NCBI RefSeq assembly: GCF_001940165.2
Contig: NZ_CP135162.1
Span: 1,353,501-1,417,500, forward strand
Direction of reading: 5' to 3'
DNA from: Roseburia sp. 831b
Lineage (GTDB): Bacteria; Bacillota; Clostridia; Lachnospirales; Lachnospiraceae
DNA length: 64,000 bases
Part shown: in pieces, positions 44,360 through 52,996 of the stretch
Layout of the letters: each line of letters opens with the position of its first letter
How positions within the stretch are numbered: position 1 is the first letter of the stretch
Program-made: the position numbers and the translations under genes
The notes under the pieces: model-generated
What the model was told of the DNA's origin: nothing
Database searches by the model: none
What the model saw: only the letters and a program-made list of their open reading frames with translations

Positions 44360-45414
44360 ATTTACCAATTGCGGTCACCCAGAGTGACCTCTTAGAAATA
44401 TTATTGAATGTTGCACCCACAAGACCGGTATTCATCTGGGGTGCTCCGGGAATTGGGAAATCTGCTCTGGTGGAGCAGTTTGCTTCAGAAATGGGACTCC
44501 CCTGCGTCTCTCTTCTCGGAAGCCAGCTGGCACCGGAGGATATCATTGGAATCCCGCAGATCAAAGGGGAAACTTCTGAATTTCTTCCACCAAAGATGAT
44601 TGCAAGAAAAGAGCCTTATGTCCTTTTTCTGGATGAGCTGAATGCCTGCTCACAGGAAGTCCAGAAGGCTTTCTACTCCCTCATCCATGAAAGAAGAATT
44701 GGGGAATATCATCTTCCGGAAGGAAGTATTGTGGTGGGTGCCGGAAATCGGGCACAGGACAGTGCCATTGTAAAGACCATGTCCTCTGCTCTGATTAACC
44801 GTATGTTTCATGTGCAGCTGAAGGCCGATGCAAAACAATGGATTAAGTGGGCGCAAAGCGCCGGACTCCATCCGTGGGTCATTGATTATATTATCCAGCG
44901 ACCGGATCATCTCTTCTCAGAGCCGCCAAAGACGGAAGAGCCATTTTCCACGCCCCGCTCCTGGCATATGTTAAGCGATGCCCTGACGGAATATGGTGCC
45001 GAAAAAAGAGAAATTCCCGCAAACACTTTGAAAATGCTTGCCTACGGATGCCTTAGTCCTTCCCATGCTGGAATGTTTTTTGCCTATACCAAAAGTCTGA
45101 AAAACAGCCATCTGCTGGATGAAATTATTGCGCAGAATGCCAAGTGGCCGGCAAAACCAGAGGACCGGGATGTGCTCTACTTTCTTGCACAGTCCTTCCG
45201 TGCAAAGCTTCTTACCGAACTGCCGCAGAACAAAAAGGACATTTCCGGAAATATGCTTTCTTTTGTGTATCGCGCCAAGGGAATGATTAAAGAACTGTCC
45301 CTCATTAATTTTGAAATTGCACAGATGACGGTTGCCGCAGATGAAGAACACGCACTTCCGGACTGGTTCATGGTAGAAGTGATCCGTGATCTTCCTCGTC
45401 TGGTGAATAAATAA
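44356..45414 (+). CDS. MoxR-type AAA+ ATPase
   Basis: 352 residues. Walker A GAPGIGKSALVEQF (29-42), Walker B YVLFLDELNACSQEVQKAFY near 90, sensor region VVGAGNRAQDSAIV and a C-terminal helical domain. MoxR ATPases act with VWA-domain proteins to activate or remodel partners; here the next gene encodes such a VWA protein, 16 bases downstream. The pair probably works with RtcB on damaged RNA or a ribonucleoprotein, by context only. Confidence 0.93.
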   Translation: MNLPIAVTQSDLLEILLNVAPTRPVFIWGAPGIGKSALVEQFASEMGLPCVSLLGSQLAPEDIIGIPQIKGETSEFLPPKMIARKEPYVLFLDELNACSQEVQKAFYSLIHERRIGEYHLPEGSIVVGAGNRAQDSAIVKTMSSALINRMFHVQLKADAKQWIKWAQSAGLHPWVIDYIIQRPDHLFSEPPKTEEPFSTPRSWHMLSDALTEYGAEKREIPANTLKMLAYGCLSPSHAGMFFAYTKSLKNSHLLDEIIAQNAKWPAKPEDRDVLYFLAQSFRAKLLTELPQNKKDISGNMLSFVYRAKGMIKELSLINFEIAQMTVAADEEHALPDWFMVEVIRDLPRLVNK

Positions 45415-45430
45415 AAAAGAGGTAATCAAC

Positions 45431-47266
45431 ATGCTTACTTTTCATGACAAATATTATTATCCGAGTCAACAAACGCCTGTTGGATATACCATTCTTCAAC
45501 AGGGTGTCCGCATTCTGCAAGATCATCCGCTGTTCTGCCAGCTGGACGGCCATATTTATCCTAAGCCCTCACACCTGAAGGAACGGGGAAGCATCGCCTG
45601 TGTCACTGCAACTGGACAGATTTATACCAACTACAACGCCCGACTGACCGCGGAGGAATGGGCATATGCACTGGCACATTGTCTGCTTCATCCGGCATTC
45701 GGACATTTTGATTCCGACAAAATTCCCCAGACACCGGAATATTTTCCTGCGGTCTGGAATAAAGCCTGCGATATTTATATAACAAGATTTCTTATGGATA
45801 TCGGCTTTGGAAGCCCACTGGTTACGGATCCGGCTGACCGCTATCCGAAACTCAGGATGAATGACGAAGCCCGTATTTATGAGTATCTGCTGACAGTGGA
45901 AGGAACCGAACCCCAGCAGAATTATGGACTAAACTCTGACGCCGACTGCGATATGATTGGACTGAATCATCCAATTATTTATAAGAACCATGAATCCAAC
46001 CCATTTGCCGCAAAATTTTCCTATGCAATTACCCATTCGGTCAAGGATGCGGTCAGCAATGCCGGTGGGCATGGTTGGAACGAGAAAAAGGAGACGGTTA
46101 TAACCAAAGCAGCCGAGTGGTTTCTGTCCCATTTTCCTCTGCTGGGCGGGCTGGCTGCCTCTTTCAAAATTATTGAAGATGTAAATGTCTGCCACCGTTA
46201 TGAAATCCAGATTGCTGCTGTGGATGCTGTCCACGGGGAAATCTATGCCAATCCCACCTGTGGATTCACTGAGGAGGAGTGGAAATTCGTACTGGCACAC
46301 GAATATCTCCATGCTGGACTCTGCCATCACAAACGCTGTCAGGGTCGCGACACTTACCTGTGGAATGTAGCATGCGATTATGTGATTAATGACTGGCTTC
46401 AGGAAATGCAGATTGGAGTCATGCCACGTGAAGGACTGCTCTATGATGAAACCCTGCACGGCATGTCCGCAGAGGCTATCTATGACCGCATCGTCCGGGA
46501 GCTTCGGAAATACAAGAAGCTGAAAACCTTCCGTGGTTATGGAAAAGGGGATATTTTTGGAAACAACAATCCGCATTTTGAAGGACTTGGGGAAGGAATT
46601 TCTTTGGATGATTTCTTCCGGAACGCCCTTCGTGAAGGACTGGATTTCCAAATCACAAAGGGCAGGGGATTGATTCCCGCGGGACTGGTGGAAGAAATCC
46701 GCGCCCTGTCCATGCCGCCAATTCCATGGGAAGTAGAACTTGCCGAATGGTTTGACGCGCAATTTCCACCACTGGAAAAACACCGGACCTATGCAAGACC
46801 AAGCCGCCGCCAGGGAGCCACACCGGATATTCCAAGACCAAGCTACGCATTACAGGAAAGAGATCTGACTAGCAGAACCTTCGGTGTGGTCATTGACACC
46901 TCCGGTTCCATGTCCACACAACAGATTGGACTAGCGCTTGGAGCTATTGCAAGCTACGCTGTTTCCAAGGATGTGCCCTATGTCCGGCTTATTTTCTGCG
47001 ATGCAGCCGCCACCGATGCCGGTTATCTTCCGCTGGAAGAGATTGCCGGCAGAGTGGAAGTCACCGGACGGGGCGGCACCATCTTACAGCCTGGGGTAGA
47101 TGCTCTGGAAAAGGCAAAGGATTTTCCTGTCAACGGACCAATCCTTATTATTACAGATGGATACATTGAACCGAACTTAAAAGTAAAACGGGAACATGCC
47201 TTTCTGATTCCAAAAGGAAACCGGCTGCCCTTTGTGCCGAAGGGGAAGGTGTTCTATATGAAATAA
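45431..47266 (+). CDS. DUF2201-type metallopeptidase-VWA protein
   Basis: 611 residues. Two zinc-metallopeptidase-like blocks are visible: WAYALAHCLLHPAFGHFDSD near 85 (HxxxH plus a third His) and FVLAHEYLHAGLCHHKRCQG near 290 (HExxH), so the N-terminal region looks internally duplicated. The C-terminus is a von Willebrand A domain with the MIDAS motif VVIDTSGSMSTQQIG near 487 and ILIITDGYIEP. It is the partner of the MoxR ATPase. A regulated protease that acts on a ribonucleoprotein or toxin is possible but not shown. It ends the rtcB operon; the next gene is on the other strand. Confidence 0.9.
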   Translation: MLTFHDKYYYPSQQTPVGYTILQQGVRILQDHPLFCQLDGHIYPKPSHLKERGSIACVTATGQIYTNYNARLTAEEWAYALAHCLLHPAFGHFDSDKIPQTPEYFPAVWNKACDIYITRFLMDIGFGSPLVTDPADRYPKLRMNDEARIYEYLLTVEGTEPQQNYGLNSDADCDMIGLNHPIIYKNHESNPFAAKFSYAITHSVKDAVSNAGGHGWNEKKETVITKAAEWFLSHFPLLGGLAASFKIIEDVNVCHRYEIQIAAVDAVHGEIYANPTCGFTEEEWKFVLAHEYLHAGLCHHKRCQGRDTYLWNVACDYVINDWLQEMQIGVMPREGLLYDETLHGMSAEAIYDRIVRELRKYKKLKTFRGYGKGDIFGNNNPHFEGLGEGISLDDFFRNALREGLDFQITKGRGLIPAGLVEEIRALSMPPIPWEVELAEWFDAQFPPLEKHRTYARPSRRQGATPDIPRPSYALQERDLTSRTFGVVIDTSGSMSTQQIGLALGAIASYAVSKDVPYVRLIFCDAAATDAGYLPLEEIAGRVEVTGRGGTILQPGVDALEKAKDFPVNGPILIITDGYIEPNLKVKREHAFLIPKGNRLPFVPKGKVFYMK

Positions 47267-47272
47267 AGTCCT

Positions 47273-48081
47273 CTATGCCCTCCACTCTTTTTGTAAGAAT
47301 GCAGCTGACTTTTCCATACATTGTTCCTGATTCTGGGCATCAAAATGCTCAATTGCCAGATACCCCTCATAATGAGATGCCCGGATTTTTTCCATCAATT
47401 CATGCATTGGGATATATCCATCCCCCACTGCAACAGGCTCTTCGCCCCGGTCTTTGCAGTGCATATGTATAATCTTTTCCTGAAGGATATCCCATGCGGA
47501 CATAATATCCTCTCCATGGATAATAAAATTCCCGGTATCAAAGGTAACCTTCAACAGAGGAACCTGCTTTAAAAACCACAGAATTCCCCCAACGCAGGAT
47601 AGTGGAGATTTTCTGTCATCAAAATCCTCCACCGTCACTGCAATTCCCATCTGTTTGCCATATTCGGCAATCTGATTCAGGCCCTCTGCCATCCAAGCGC
47701 CTTCTCATTTCCATTCAAAAAATCCGCCGTTTTTTCATAACTGCCAACACACGGGGCCAGCTGCTTTGCTTCCTGTTCGGAGAAAAATCCTGGTATCACT
47801 AAGACTTTCTCTGCGCCTGCCTTTTGGGCAATATCGATATGTTTCTTTGCCTTTGTGCGCTCATCCTGTTTATCCATCTCATAGAATTCCTAGACACAAC
47901 TTACCTTTAATCCGGCTTCCTCAAGCAACGCATAGGTTTGTTCCTGCTGACTGAGGTAGGACATATTGATTTCTACTGCTTCAATTCCCGCATTTTTTAC
48001 GTTGCTTAACAGCTCTGTTAAAGGTTTCCCGGTCTGTTCTGCTGCCTGCAGAATATGATCATAAAATACTGATATCTTCAT
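47273..48081 (-). pseudogene. Sugar-phosphate isomerase/epimerase (xylose isomerase-like TIM barrel), broken
   Basis: About 270 codons of a TIM-barrel isomerase in three pieces. The first piece begins MKISVFYDHILQAAEQTGKP and runs to LKVSCV, where an in-frame TAG replaces a sense codon; the frame then resumes EFYEMDKQDERTK and GAEKVLVIPGF. Around 47690 the frame shifts and continues EGLNQIAEYGKQMGIAVTVE, then TFDTGNFIIHGEDIM and LAIEHFDAQNQE to the end. One nonsense and one frameshift mutation argue for a decayed gene. The ATG overlaps the end of the ThuA gene (ATGA), so the two once formed an operon for sugar metabolism. Confidence 0.88.
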
Positions 48082-48785
48082 TCTTTAATCTCCTCACATT
48101 CCGGATATTTCCGGTTCATCCGCTGCGGTGCACAAAAATGCACAGCATTCACAATAATCCGCTGAATCTCCGGGATATCATATATCGGATACTCTTCATG
48201 TCCCGGTTGAAAATAGAAAATTTTGCCCAGACCTCTGGTAAATGTACAGCCACTGCGAAAAACCTGTCCACCGGAAAACCAGCCTGCAAAAATAACCTCA
48301 TCCGGTTTTGGAATATCAAAATACTCGCCGTACATTTCCTCCTGGGGGATTTCAATTTTTTCCGGAATACCCTCTGCAATCGGATGATTGGGAGAAATAC
48401 ACCAAAGCTTTTCCTGTTCGCCGTGTTTCCACTTCAACGTCATTGTAGTTCCCATCAGCCTTTTCATGATTTTGCTAAAATGCGCCGAATGCAATGCAAT
48501 CAGCCCCATCCCGGACAATACGTGCCTCTGCACCCGCTCTGCCACCTCATCGGAGAACTTCTCCTGCAGAGCATGGCTCCATATTATAAGCACGTCCGTC
48601 TGCCTGAGCACTTCTTCCGTAAGTCCATGTTCCGGCATGTCAAAGGTTGCCGTCTGCACCGTGATATCTTCCTCTTTTCCCAGAAAATCTGCAATGCAGC
48701 CATGTATCCCTTTCGGATAAATTGCCCGAACCGATTCAAACTCCCTCTCATGTTTAAATTCATTCCAAACTGTTACTCTGATCAA
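48078..48785 (-). CDS. ThuA-domain protein (trehalose-utilisation-like)
   Basis: 235 residues with the ThuA glutamine-amidotransferase-like fold: VTVWNEFKHEREFESVRAIY, DVLIIWSHALQEKFSDEVAE, GLIALHSAHFSKIMKRLMG and GKIFYFQPGHEEYPIY. Members are linked to utilisation of unusual disaccharides and usually sit next to sugar isomerases, as here. With its partner gene broken, this is probably a remnant pathway. It is on the opposite strand to the rtcB operon and splits it from the hairpin-RNA unit. Confidence 0.9.
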   Translation of the reverse strand: MIRVTVWNEFKHEREFESVRAIYPKGIHGCIADFLGKEEDITVQTATFDMPEHGLTEEVLRQTDVLIIWSHALQEKFSDEVAERVQRHVLSGMGLIALHSAHFSKIMKRLMGTTMTLKWKHGEQEKLWCISPNHPIAEGIPEKIEIPQEEMYGEYFDIPKPDEVIFAGWFSGGQVFRSGCTFTRGLGKIFYFQPGHEEYPIYDIPEIQRIIVNAVHFCAPQRMNRKYPECEEIKE

Positions 48786-48869
48786 TTGTTTATACCTTCC
48801 GTGCTTTTGTATATTTATAACGATTTTATTTTCTTAAATTATATACCATTTAGTGATGTTTTGCATGCC

Positions 48870-49025
48870 TTATTTCTTTCTCTTTTTCAAAATATCAAAC
48901 ATAAATCCTATTCCCTGAGCAACCAGAGACCCACATCTCGGACAATACATCTTTCCCACATCCGGATTCCATGAATACATGCGTTTGCACTTTGGGCACA
49001 TTTTATACATTGGTTTCATCGACAT
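48870..49025 (-). CDS. Small zinc-ribbon protein, divergent from the hairpin RNA
   Basis: 51 residues from ATG TCG (or 64 from an upstream ATG). It contains CPKCKRMY and CPRCGSLV, a classic double CxxC zinc ribbon, followed by a hydrophobic GIGFMFDIL and a basic tail. On the minus strand its promoter seems to use dyad TGACA-N5-TGTCA at 49091-49105, followed after 11 bases by TAGATT as -10. It is therefore likely a member of the same regulon as rtcB. Confidence 0.7.
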   Translation of the reverse strand: MSMKPMYKMCPKCKRMYSWNPDVGKMYCPRCGSLVAQGIGFMFDILKKRKK

Positions 49026-49073
49026 AAATTTCACCATACCTTTCCAGCAGTTATACTGCTTCAATATATGATA

Positions 49074-49105
49074 AATCTACCGCAACCTTATGACACGATT
49101 TGTCA
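49074..49105 (-). promoter_or_regulatory. Dyad TGACA-N5-TGTCA plus -10 of the zinc-ribbon gene
   Basis: TGACACGATTTGTCA at 49091-49105; on the minus strand an 11-base gap and TAGATT (49074-49079) follow, the same spacing as in the other two dyad promoters. The -10 match is only 4 of 6. Confidence 0.55.
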
Positions 49106-49135
49106 CTTGCAATAATCGCATATACTTTTATATCA

Positions 49136-49167
49136 TGACATTCCGTGTCATTCCATAGAGATATGAT
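49136..49167 (+). promoter_or_regulatory. Dyad TGACA-N5-TGTCA plus -10 of the hairpin RNA unit
   Basis: TGACATTCCGTGTCA (49136-49150), then TTCC and, after 11 bases in total, TATGAT (49162-49167). Matches the rtcB promoter in dyad, spacing and the TTCC after it. Transcription should start near 49174. Confidence 0.72.
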
Positions 49168-49173
49168 GCATAT

Positions 49174-49483
49174 AGAAAGTTGATAAACACATTTTATTTT
49201 TTACAATTGACGATTTCGAAACTCCAGAAAAGCAATTGTCTCCTCGACTTACAATATTCACCGAAGCACATCATATTTTGCTCAAGTCAAGAATCGAGAT
49301 TGTACCATGAACGATTTCACGTAGATACTTATTATTTGTATCTTTTACGCTATTATCGTTGTTCAATGGAACCATGGTACTGTCGATTCTTGGACTTTCA
49401 CAAAACACGATGCACTCCTGCGAATCATCCAAATAACATAAAACAATTGTTTTTCTGGAGTTTCGAAATCATCTAATTTTTTT
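49174..49483 (+). ncRNA. Long nested-hairpin RNA ending in a U-tract
   Basis: Bases 49212-49239 pair with 49443-49470 over 28 bp with a single G-U pair. Inside, 49284-49309 pairs with 49373-49397 (AAGTC/GACTT, AAGAATCGA/TCGATTCTT, GTACCATG/CATGGTAC, 22 bp with a small internal loop). Further in, AACGAT/ATCGTT (49310/49355), CGTA/TACG and GATAC/GTATC (49320-49349) complete a rod with a 9-base end loop. Side hairpins AGCA/TGCT and GATGCA/TGC-ATC sit in the large internal loop. Six bases after the outer stem is TTTTTTT (49477-49483), as in a terminator. No ORF fills it. It precedes a 467-aa gene and shares its promoter type with rtcB. Confidence 0.7.
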
Positions 49484-49508
49484 ACAAAATCGAAAGGAGA
49501 TTATACCT

Positions 49509-50912
49509 ATGAAACAGAAACCAATTACATTTCATGTTCCCGATTCCCAACAGGAAACAACATCACAACCCAAAGTGGAATTGGTGCTAAACGACACCAC
49601 CATTCATTCCCTGGCCGAACTCCGTCAATATTTCGACCCGGAAGAAATCATGACCTATTTTATGAAAGGGCAATTACTGGACTGGCTCAGGCAACACTAT
49701 TATGAAAAGGAAGCAGATGCCATTGCCAAAATTGATTGCACGCAGGCGGACTGTCTCCAGAAAATTTGTCTTGCCCTGGACGTAGAATATCTTCTTTATC
49801 AAAAGATGACCGCTGAAGAACGAAATAAATGGAATGAGAAACGGCGTATTGTCTGCGAATGTGCCAAAGATCCGGACCATTTGCCGAGTATGCAGCTGAT
49901 TGCCCTGAACCAGGAAGATCTGGCAAAGCTGTTAGACAAACAGGAAAAGAAAATCTATCTGTGTAACAACAGTTTCTCCATCCCGCTGCGGGTATCCGGG
50001 GTAGAATATACCAATCTGGGAAATGCAACCATTGAAAATCCCTATACCAAAGCGCAGTACGAAAAGGCAGGCATCAAAATGTCCGATTTTGTCCTTCCGG
50101 CTGAGGAGGATCCGACCACCGCAGAATTTGCCAAAGCTGCAGCCATTTCCAATGGATATGATGATTTTCAGGAGACTCACACACCACTTGCCACAGCATT
50201 CCATAAACGGCTGAAATCCAGAAAGCTGATTACCCCACATCATCTTTCCTATAATTCTTCTGCTTCGGGGAAATTTTATACTTCCAAGTCCGAATGTAAA
50301 AAGGCAAGAGAGCAGATCATCCGGAAAGCTTATGACGAAGCCGAGAAGTACATTACCACCGGGAATTCCAAATCTCTGGTAAAAGAGGCTGCCGAATTTT
50401 ACAGTAATGAAATCAGCTCAGTATTTGAAGACACCAGAAACCCCCTGGAAACCTTATGCTCTATGACGGGTACCAAGGACTTGTATGATAAGTTAATTGG
50501 AAAAGTGGATACCAGCTACAAATCGCTCCTTAGGGAATTCGAAAGTGAGTTGGACGACAACCGGGACTACTACAACATGTATGATTTCGATTATTTTATT
50601 GACCAGGTGGAAATTGAAGAACATGACCACAGAATCTATGACGATTTCTTCTCCCGCACGCTGGAGACACTGCTTTCCAAAGACAGTATCGAATACACCC
50701 TGCCAGATCTCTACTCCGCAATCCGGGAGATGGAAAATGACCTGAATGGACAGGCCAGCACTTTCTATGGTGCTGCGTTCTCTGCATACCAGTCGTATGT
50801 TTCTGAAATCGAGGATATCATCAACAAAATCGGAACCGGCCTGCCTGCGATGGACAAAGATGAAACGATTGAAGATTATCTTATGAGGTGCTGCGTGAAG
50901 GAAGCGATTTAG
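49509..50912 (+). CDS. Unrecognised 467-residue protein downstream of the hairpin RNA
   Basis: 467 residues, start with AAAGGAGA eight bases upstream. The N-terminal module SLAELRQYFDPEEIMTYFMK and GQLLDWLRQHYYEKEADAIA is a small helical motif seen at the front of many uncharacterised Firmicutes proteins. The rest is helical and charged, with a basic stretch FHKRLKSRKLITPHHLSYNS near 220 and an acidic C-terminal half (FESELDDNRDYYNMYDFDYF). No catalytic signature or transmembrane segment is evident. It begins 26 bases after the U-tract of the RNA, so readthrough or a separate promoter is needed. By context it may bind the RNA or act with RtcB. Confidence 0.75.
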   Translation: MKQKPITFHVPDSQQETTSQPKVELVLNDTTIHSLAELRQYFDPEEIMTYFMKGQLLDWLRQHYYEKEADAIAKIDCTQADCLQKICLALDVEYLLYQKMTAEERNKWNEKRRIVCECAKDPDHLPSMQLIALNQEDLAKLLDKQEKKIYLCNNSFSIPLRVSGVEYTNLGNATIENPYTKAQYEKAGIKMSDFVLPAEEDPTTAEFAKAAAISNGYDDFQETHTPLATAFHKRLKSRKLITPHHLSYNSSASGKFYTSKSECKKAREQIIRKAYDEAEKYITTGNSKSLVKEAAEFYSNEISSVFEDTRNPLETLCSMTGTKDLYDKLIGKVDTSYKSLLREFESELDDNRDYYNMYDFDYFIDQVEIEEHDHRIYDDFFSRTLETLLSKDSIEYTLPDLYSAIREMENDLNGQASTFYGAAFSAYQSYVSEIEDIINKIGTGLPAMDKDETIEDYLMRCCVKEAI

Positions 50913-50918
50913 ATTCTC

Positions 50919-51938
50919 CTAATACCTGTCCAGCATCTCCAGTAATGTCTGCTTCATCTGCTGACGAAGGGAATCCGGCTTGAGTACTTCAATACGGCTT
51001 CCCTGACTCAGCAGCCACATGACAATCCCCGTTCCATACACCTCTGCTTCAATAATGGCTTCCGACTCCTTTTGCTCAATAATTCTAGCAGTCGGGAGCC
51101 GGTCCAAAATCGGTTCCGGATTATTGCCATAATATTTCAGCCGGATTTTCATGAGCTTACCGGCATACATAAACTGAACCCGTTTCCGGAACTCGCCTTC
51201 TTCAAACCTGTTGGCATATGGAATCTGAAATTTCTCTCCAAGTATCTTGTAATCCTGAATTCGATCCAGACGGAAAATGGCCGGATAATCATATTTATGT
51301 ACATATTTGCCATTATCATCAAGAACGTCAATGTACGCATTCAGGTAGAAATAATACTCCGAAAAAAGGATGGCAACCGGTTCAATAATCCGCTTAATGG
51401 ATTCCTTCGGCGCATCTGCCTTGGTGTATTTAATTTCCAGAAGATTGTGCTCCTTAATATTCTCGCCAAGATTCCACAACATGTCCTGGGTAACAGGCTT
51501 ATGGTGCAATTCCACATAATGGTATTTCTCGTTGGCAATCAGGTCGCTGACCAGCTTCATGTTTTTCAGGGGAACACAGCCCTCAACCAGTTTGTTCAGG
51601 ATGCTGCTTAACTCCTTCTTGGTAAAGGCACGGCTCTCCAGAAGGATTTTGGTAACGGCAAGGATTTCGCTATTGGTCATAGCAGAGCCTACGCTGCCTT
51701 GCATAACGAAGCCTTTCCTTGAGCGGTCGTAGACGATGGCTCTGGTGTCCGAAGTATTGGTGACGCTCCGGTCGTCGAGAAAGGCGCGAATGTCATCAAT
51801 GTCCCGCTGGATGGAGCGCTCGTCCACACCAAATCGGTGGGCTTCTTCAGTTTTGTTGATTACTTTTCCCTCACATAAGCGGACGTACATGTCCAGGGTG
51901 CGGGAGATTTTGGAGTGTTTGGTAGTTTCCATCATCAA
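50919..51938 (-). CDS. HTH-WYL transcription regulator
   Basis: 339 residues. N-terminal winged helix (ISRTLDMYVRLCEGKVINKT, FGVDERSIQRDIDDIRAFLD), central WYL domain with IIEPVAILFSEYYFYLNAYI and IFRLDRIQDYKILGEKFQIP, and a C-terminal WCX-like extension. WYL proteins sense nucleic acid fragments or nucleotides and control DNA-damage, CRISPR and RNA-repair genes. It is convergent with the 467-aa gene (6 bases apart) and is the best candidate to bind the TGACA-N5-TGTCA sites. No such site is visible upstream of its own gene. Confidence 0.93.
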   Translation of the reverse strand: MMMETTKHSKISRTLDMYVRLCEGKVINKTEEAHRFGVDERSIQRDIDDIRAFLDDRSVTNTSDTRAIVYDRSRKGFVMQGSVGSAMTNSEILAVTKILLESRAFTKKELSSILNKLVEGCVPLKNMKLVSDLIANEKYHYVELHHKPVTQDMLWNLGENIKEHNLLEIKYTKADAPKESIKRIIEPVAILFSEYYFYLNAYIDVLDDNGKYVHKYDYPAIFRLDRIQDYKILGEKFQIPYANRFEEGEFRKRVQFMYAGKLMKIRLKYYGNNPEPILDRLPTARIIEQKESEAIIEAEVYGTGIVMWLLSQGSRIEVLKPDSLRQQMKQTLLEMLDRY

Positions 51939-52158
51939 AATCTATATCTTCTGAAAAGATTTAATTCCTTTTTTATTAACAATTTACTAAAATTCAGAAA
52001 GGAATTCCATCTATTCATTTCCTCTATGTATATAGTAGTAGTTTTTAAATACCCTCTCCAAGGTCTTTTGAACTCTTAAATAATCTATATTCGACATCAT
52101 TCCGAATAATACTCTGTCTTCATTTCTGCGTTTACCTTCCTTTATATTCCGTTATTAT

Positions 52159-52683
52159 TCAATAGTTCTGCAAAACATACTCATGTGTTTCACGACGCTG
52201 TGATATATTTTGATTTTTTCGAATGCTCTGTGCAAGCCTTATGTTGCTTATAATCTGGAGCATTTCTTTATTGCAAGAGAAATAGTCATATATCCTTCTA
52301 GCTGCTGGAAATTGTTTTTCCTCAATGAAACTGTATACCAATGTTGTTTCATCCCAGAGCAATGGCCCGAGTGTTGCATTTTCGTAATCAAGTACCTTCA
52401 CATTACCTTCTCTGTCTAAATAGATATTGGACAACGTAAAATCTCCATGAATAAAATGTTCCCCACCGCTATTCTGTAGCCAATCTACTAAACCACTGCA
52501 ATTGGGTACATATTGTTGCAAAAGTATACAATACCATGGAACCACAATATCAGACCATTCATCCGAGATTAGGTTTCGATACCAATCATTCATATTCCAC
52601 TCAGAAAATATGAGAGTAATTTTTGTAATGAACTTCTCCAAGTGAAGACCATGAAGAAAAGTCTGTAAATACAAATCTTCCAT
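52159..52683 (-). pseudogene. Aminoglycoside-phosphotransferase-like kinase, N-terminally truncated
   Basis: 174 residues corresponding to the C-terminal two thirds of an APH/choline-kinase-like enzyme: the catalytic loop EHFIHGDFTLSNIYLDREGN, then VKVLDYENATLGPLLWD with the metal Asp. The apparent start MEDL is the internal conserved IMEDL motif; the same frame continues upstream (ALASSIII) to a TAA, without a nucleotide-binding lobe. The N-terminal lobe is missing, so the protein should be inactive. It lies in a junk-rich segment before the RiPP cluster. Confidence 0.75.
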
Positions 52684-52847
52684 GATAATTATGGAACTGG
52701 CAAGCGCTAAAACGTGCTTACAGCTCTTGTTTTATATATACGACAGGATTTTATGCATGTCAAGTAGCGAACGCTAATGGATGAGAATTTAGGCTGGCAC
52801 AAACCGTCGAAATACTAAGTGCTTACTAAAAAACAGGAATTGCAAAA

Positions 52848-52890
52848 AATCTGACCCATCAAAAACAGGTATGGGTGTGGGTCAGATTTA
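52848..52890. repeat. Perfect 12-bp inverted repeat
   Basis: AAATCTGACCCA (52848-52859) and TGGGTCAGATTT (52879-52890) around 19 bases. A further TGGGTCA follows at 52903-52909. It may be the end of a lost element or a bidirectional terminator. Confidence 0.6.
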
Positions 52891-52914
52891 AGTGAAAAAA
52901 GTGGGTCAATTTTA

Positions 52915-52996
52915 CTTGACAATAAACACAATGAATGATATTTCTTTTTCCTTCAGTCATTTGTACTTTGTGTACAGGTTTCTTTTGTCTTGCCAT
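52915..52996 (-). pseudogene. N-terminal fragment of an IS256-family transposase
   Basis: ATG with AGAAGGAC upstream starts MARQKKPVHKVQMTEGKRN and continues II-H before homology stops; this is the N-terminus of IS256/mutator-type transposases. After about 22 codons the frame runs into unrelated CVYCQV and a stop. Only the 5' end of the element remains. Confidence 0.75.

Noticed and set aside
45929..46783. 284-codon minus-strand ORF opposite the VWA gene
   Set aside because: Antisense shadow of a well-supported metallopeptidase-VWA gene.
49174..49483. Retron msr-msd RNA
   Set aside because: Shape is suggestive, but no reverse transcriptase is encoded in the window and the downstream protein has no RT motifs.
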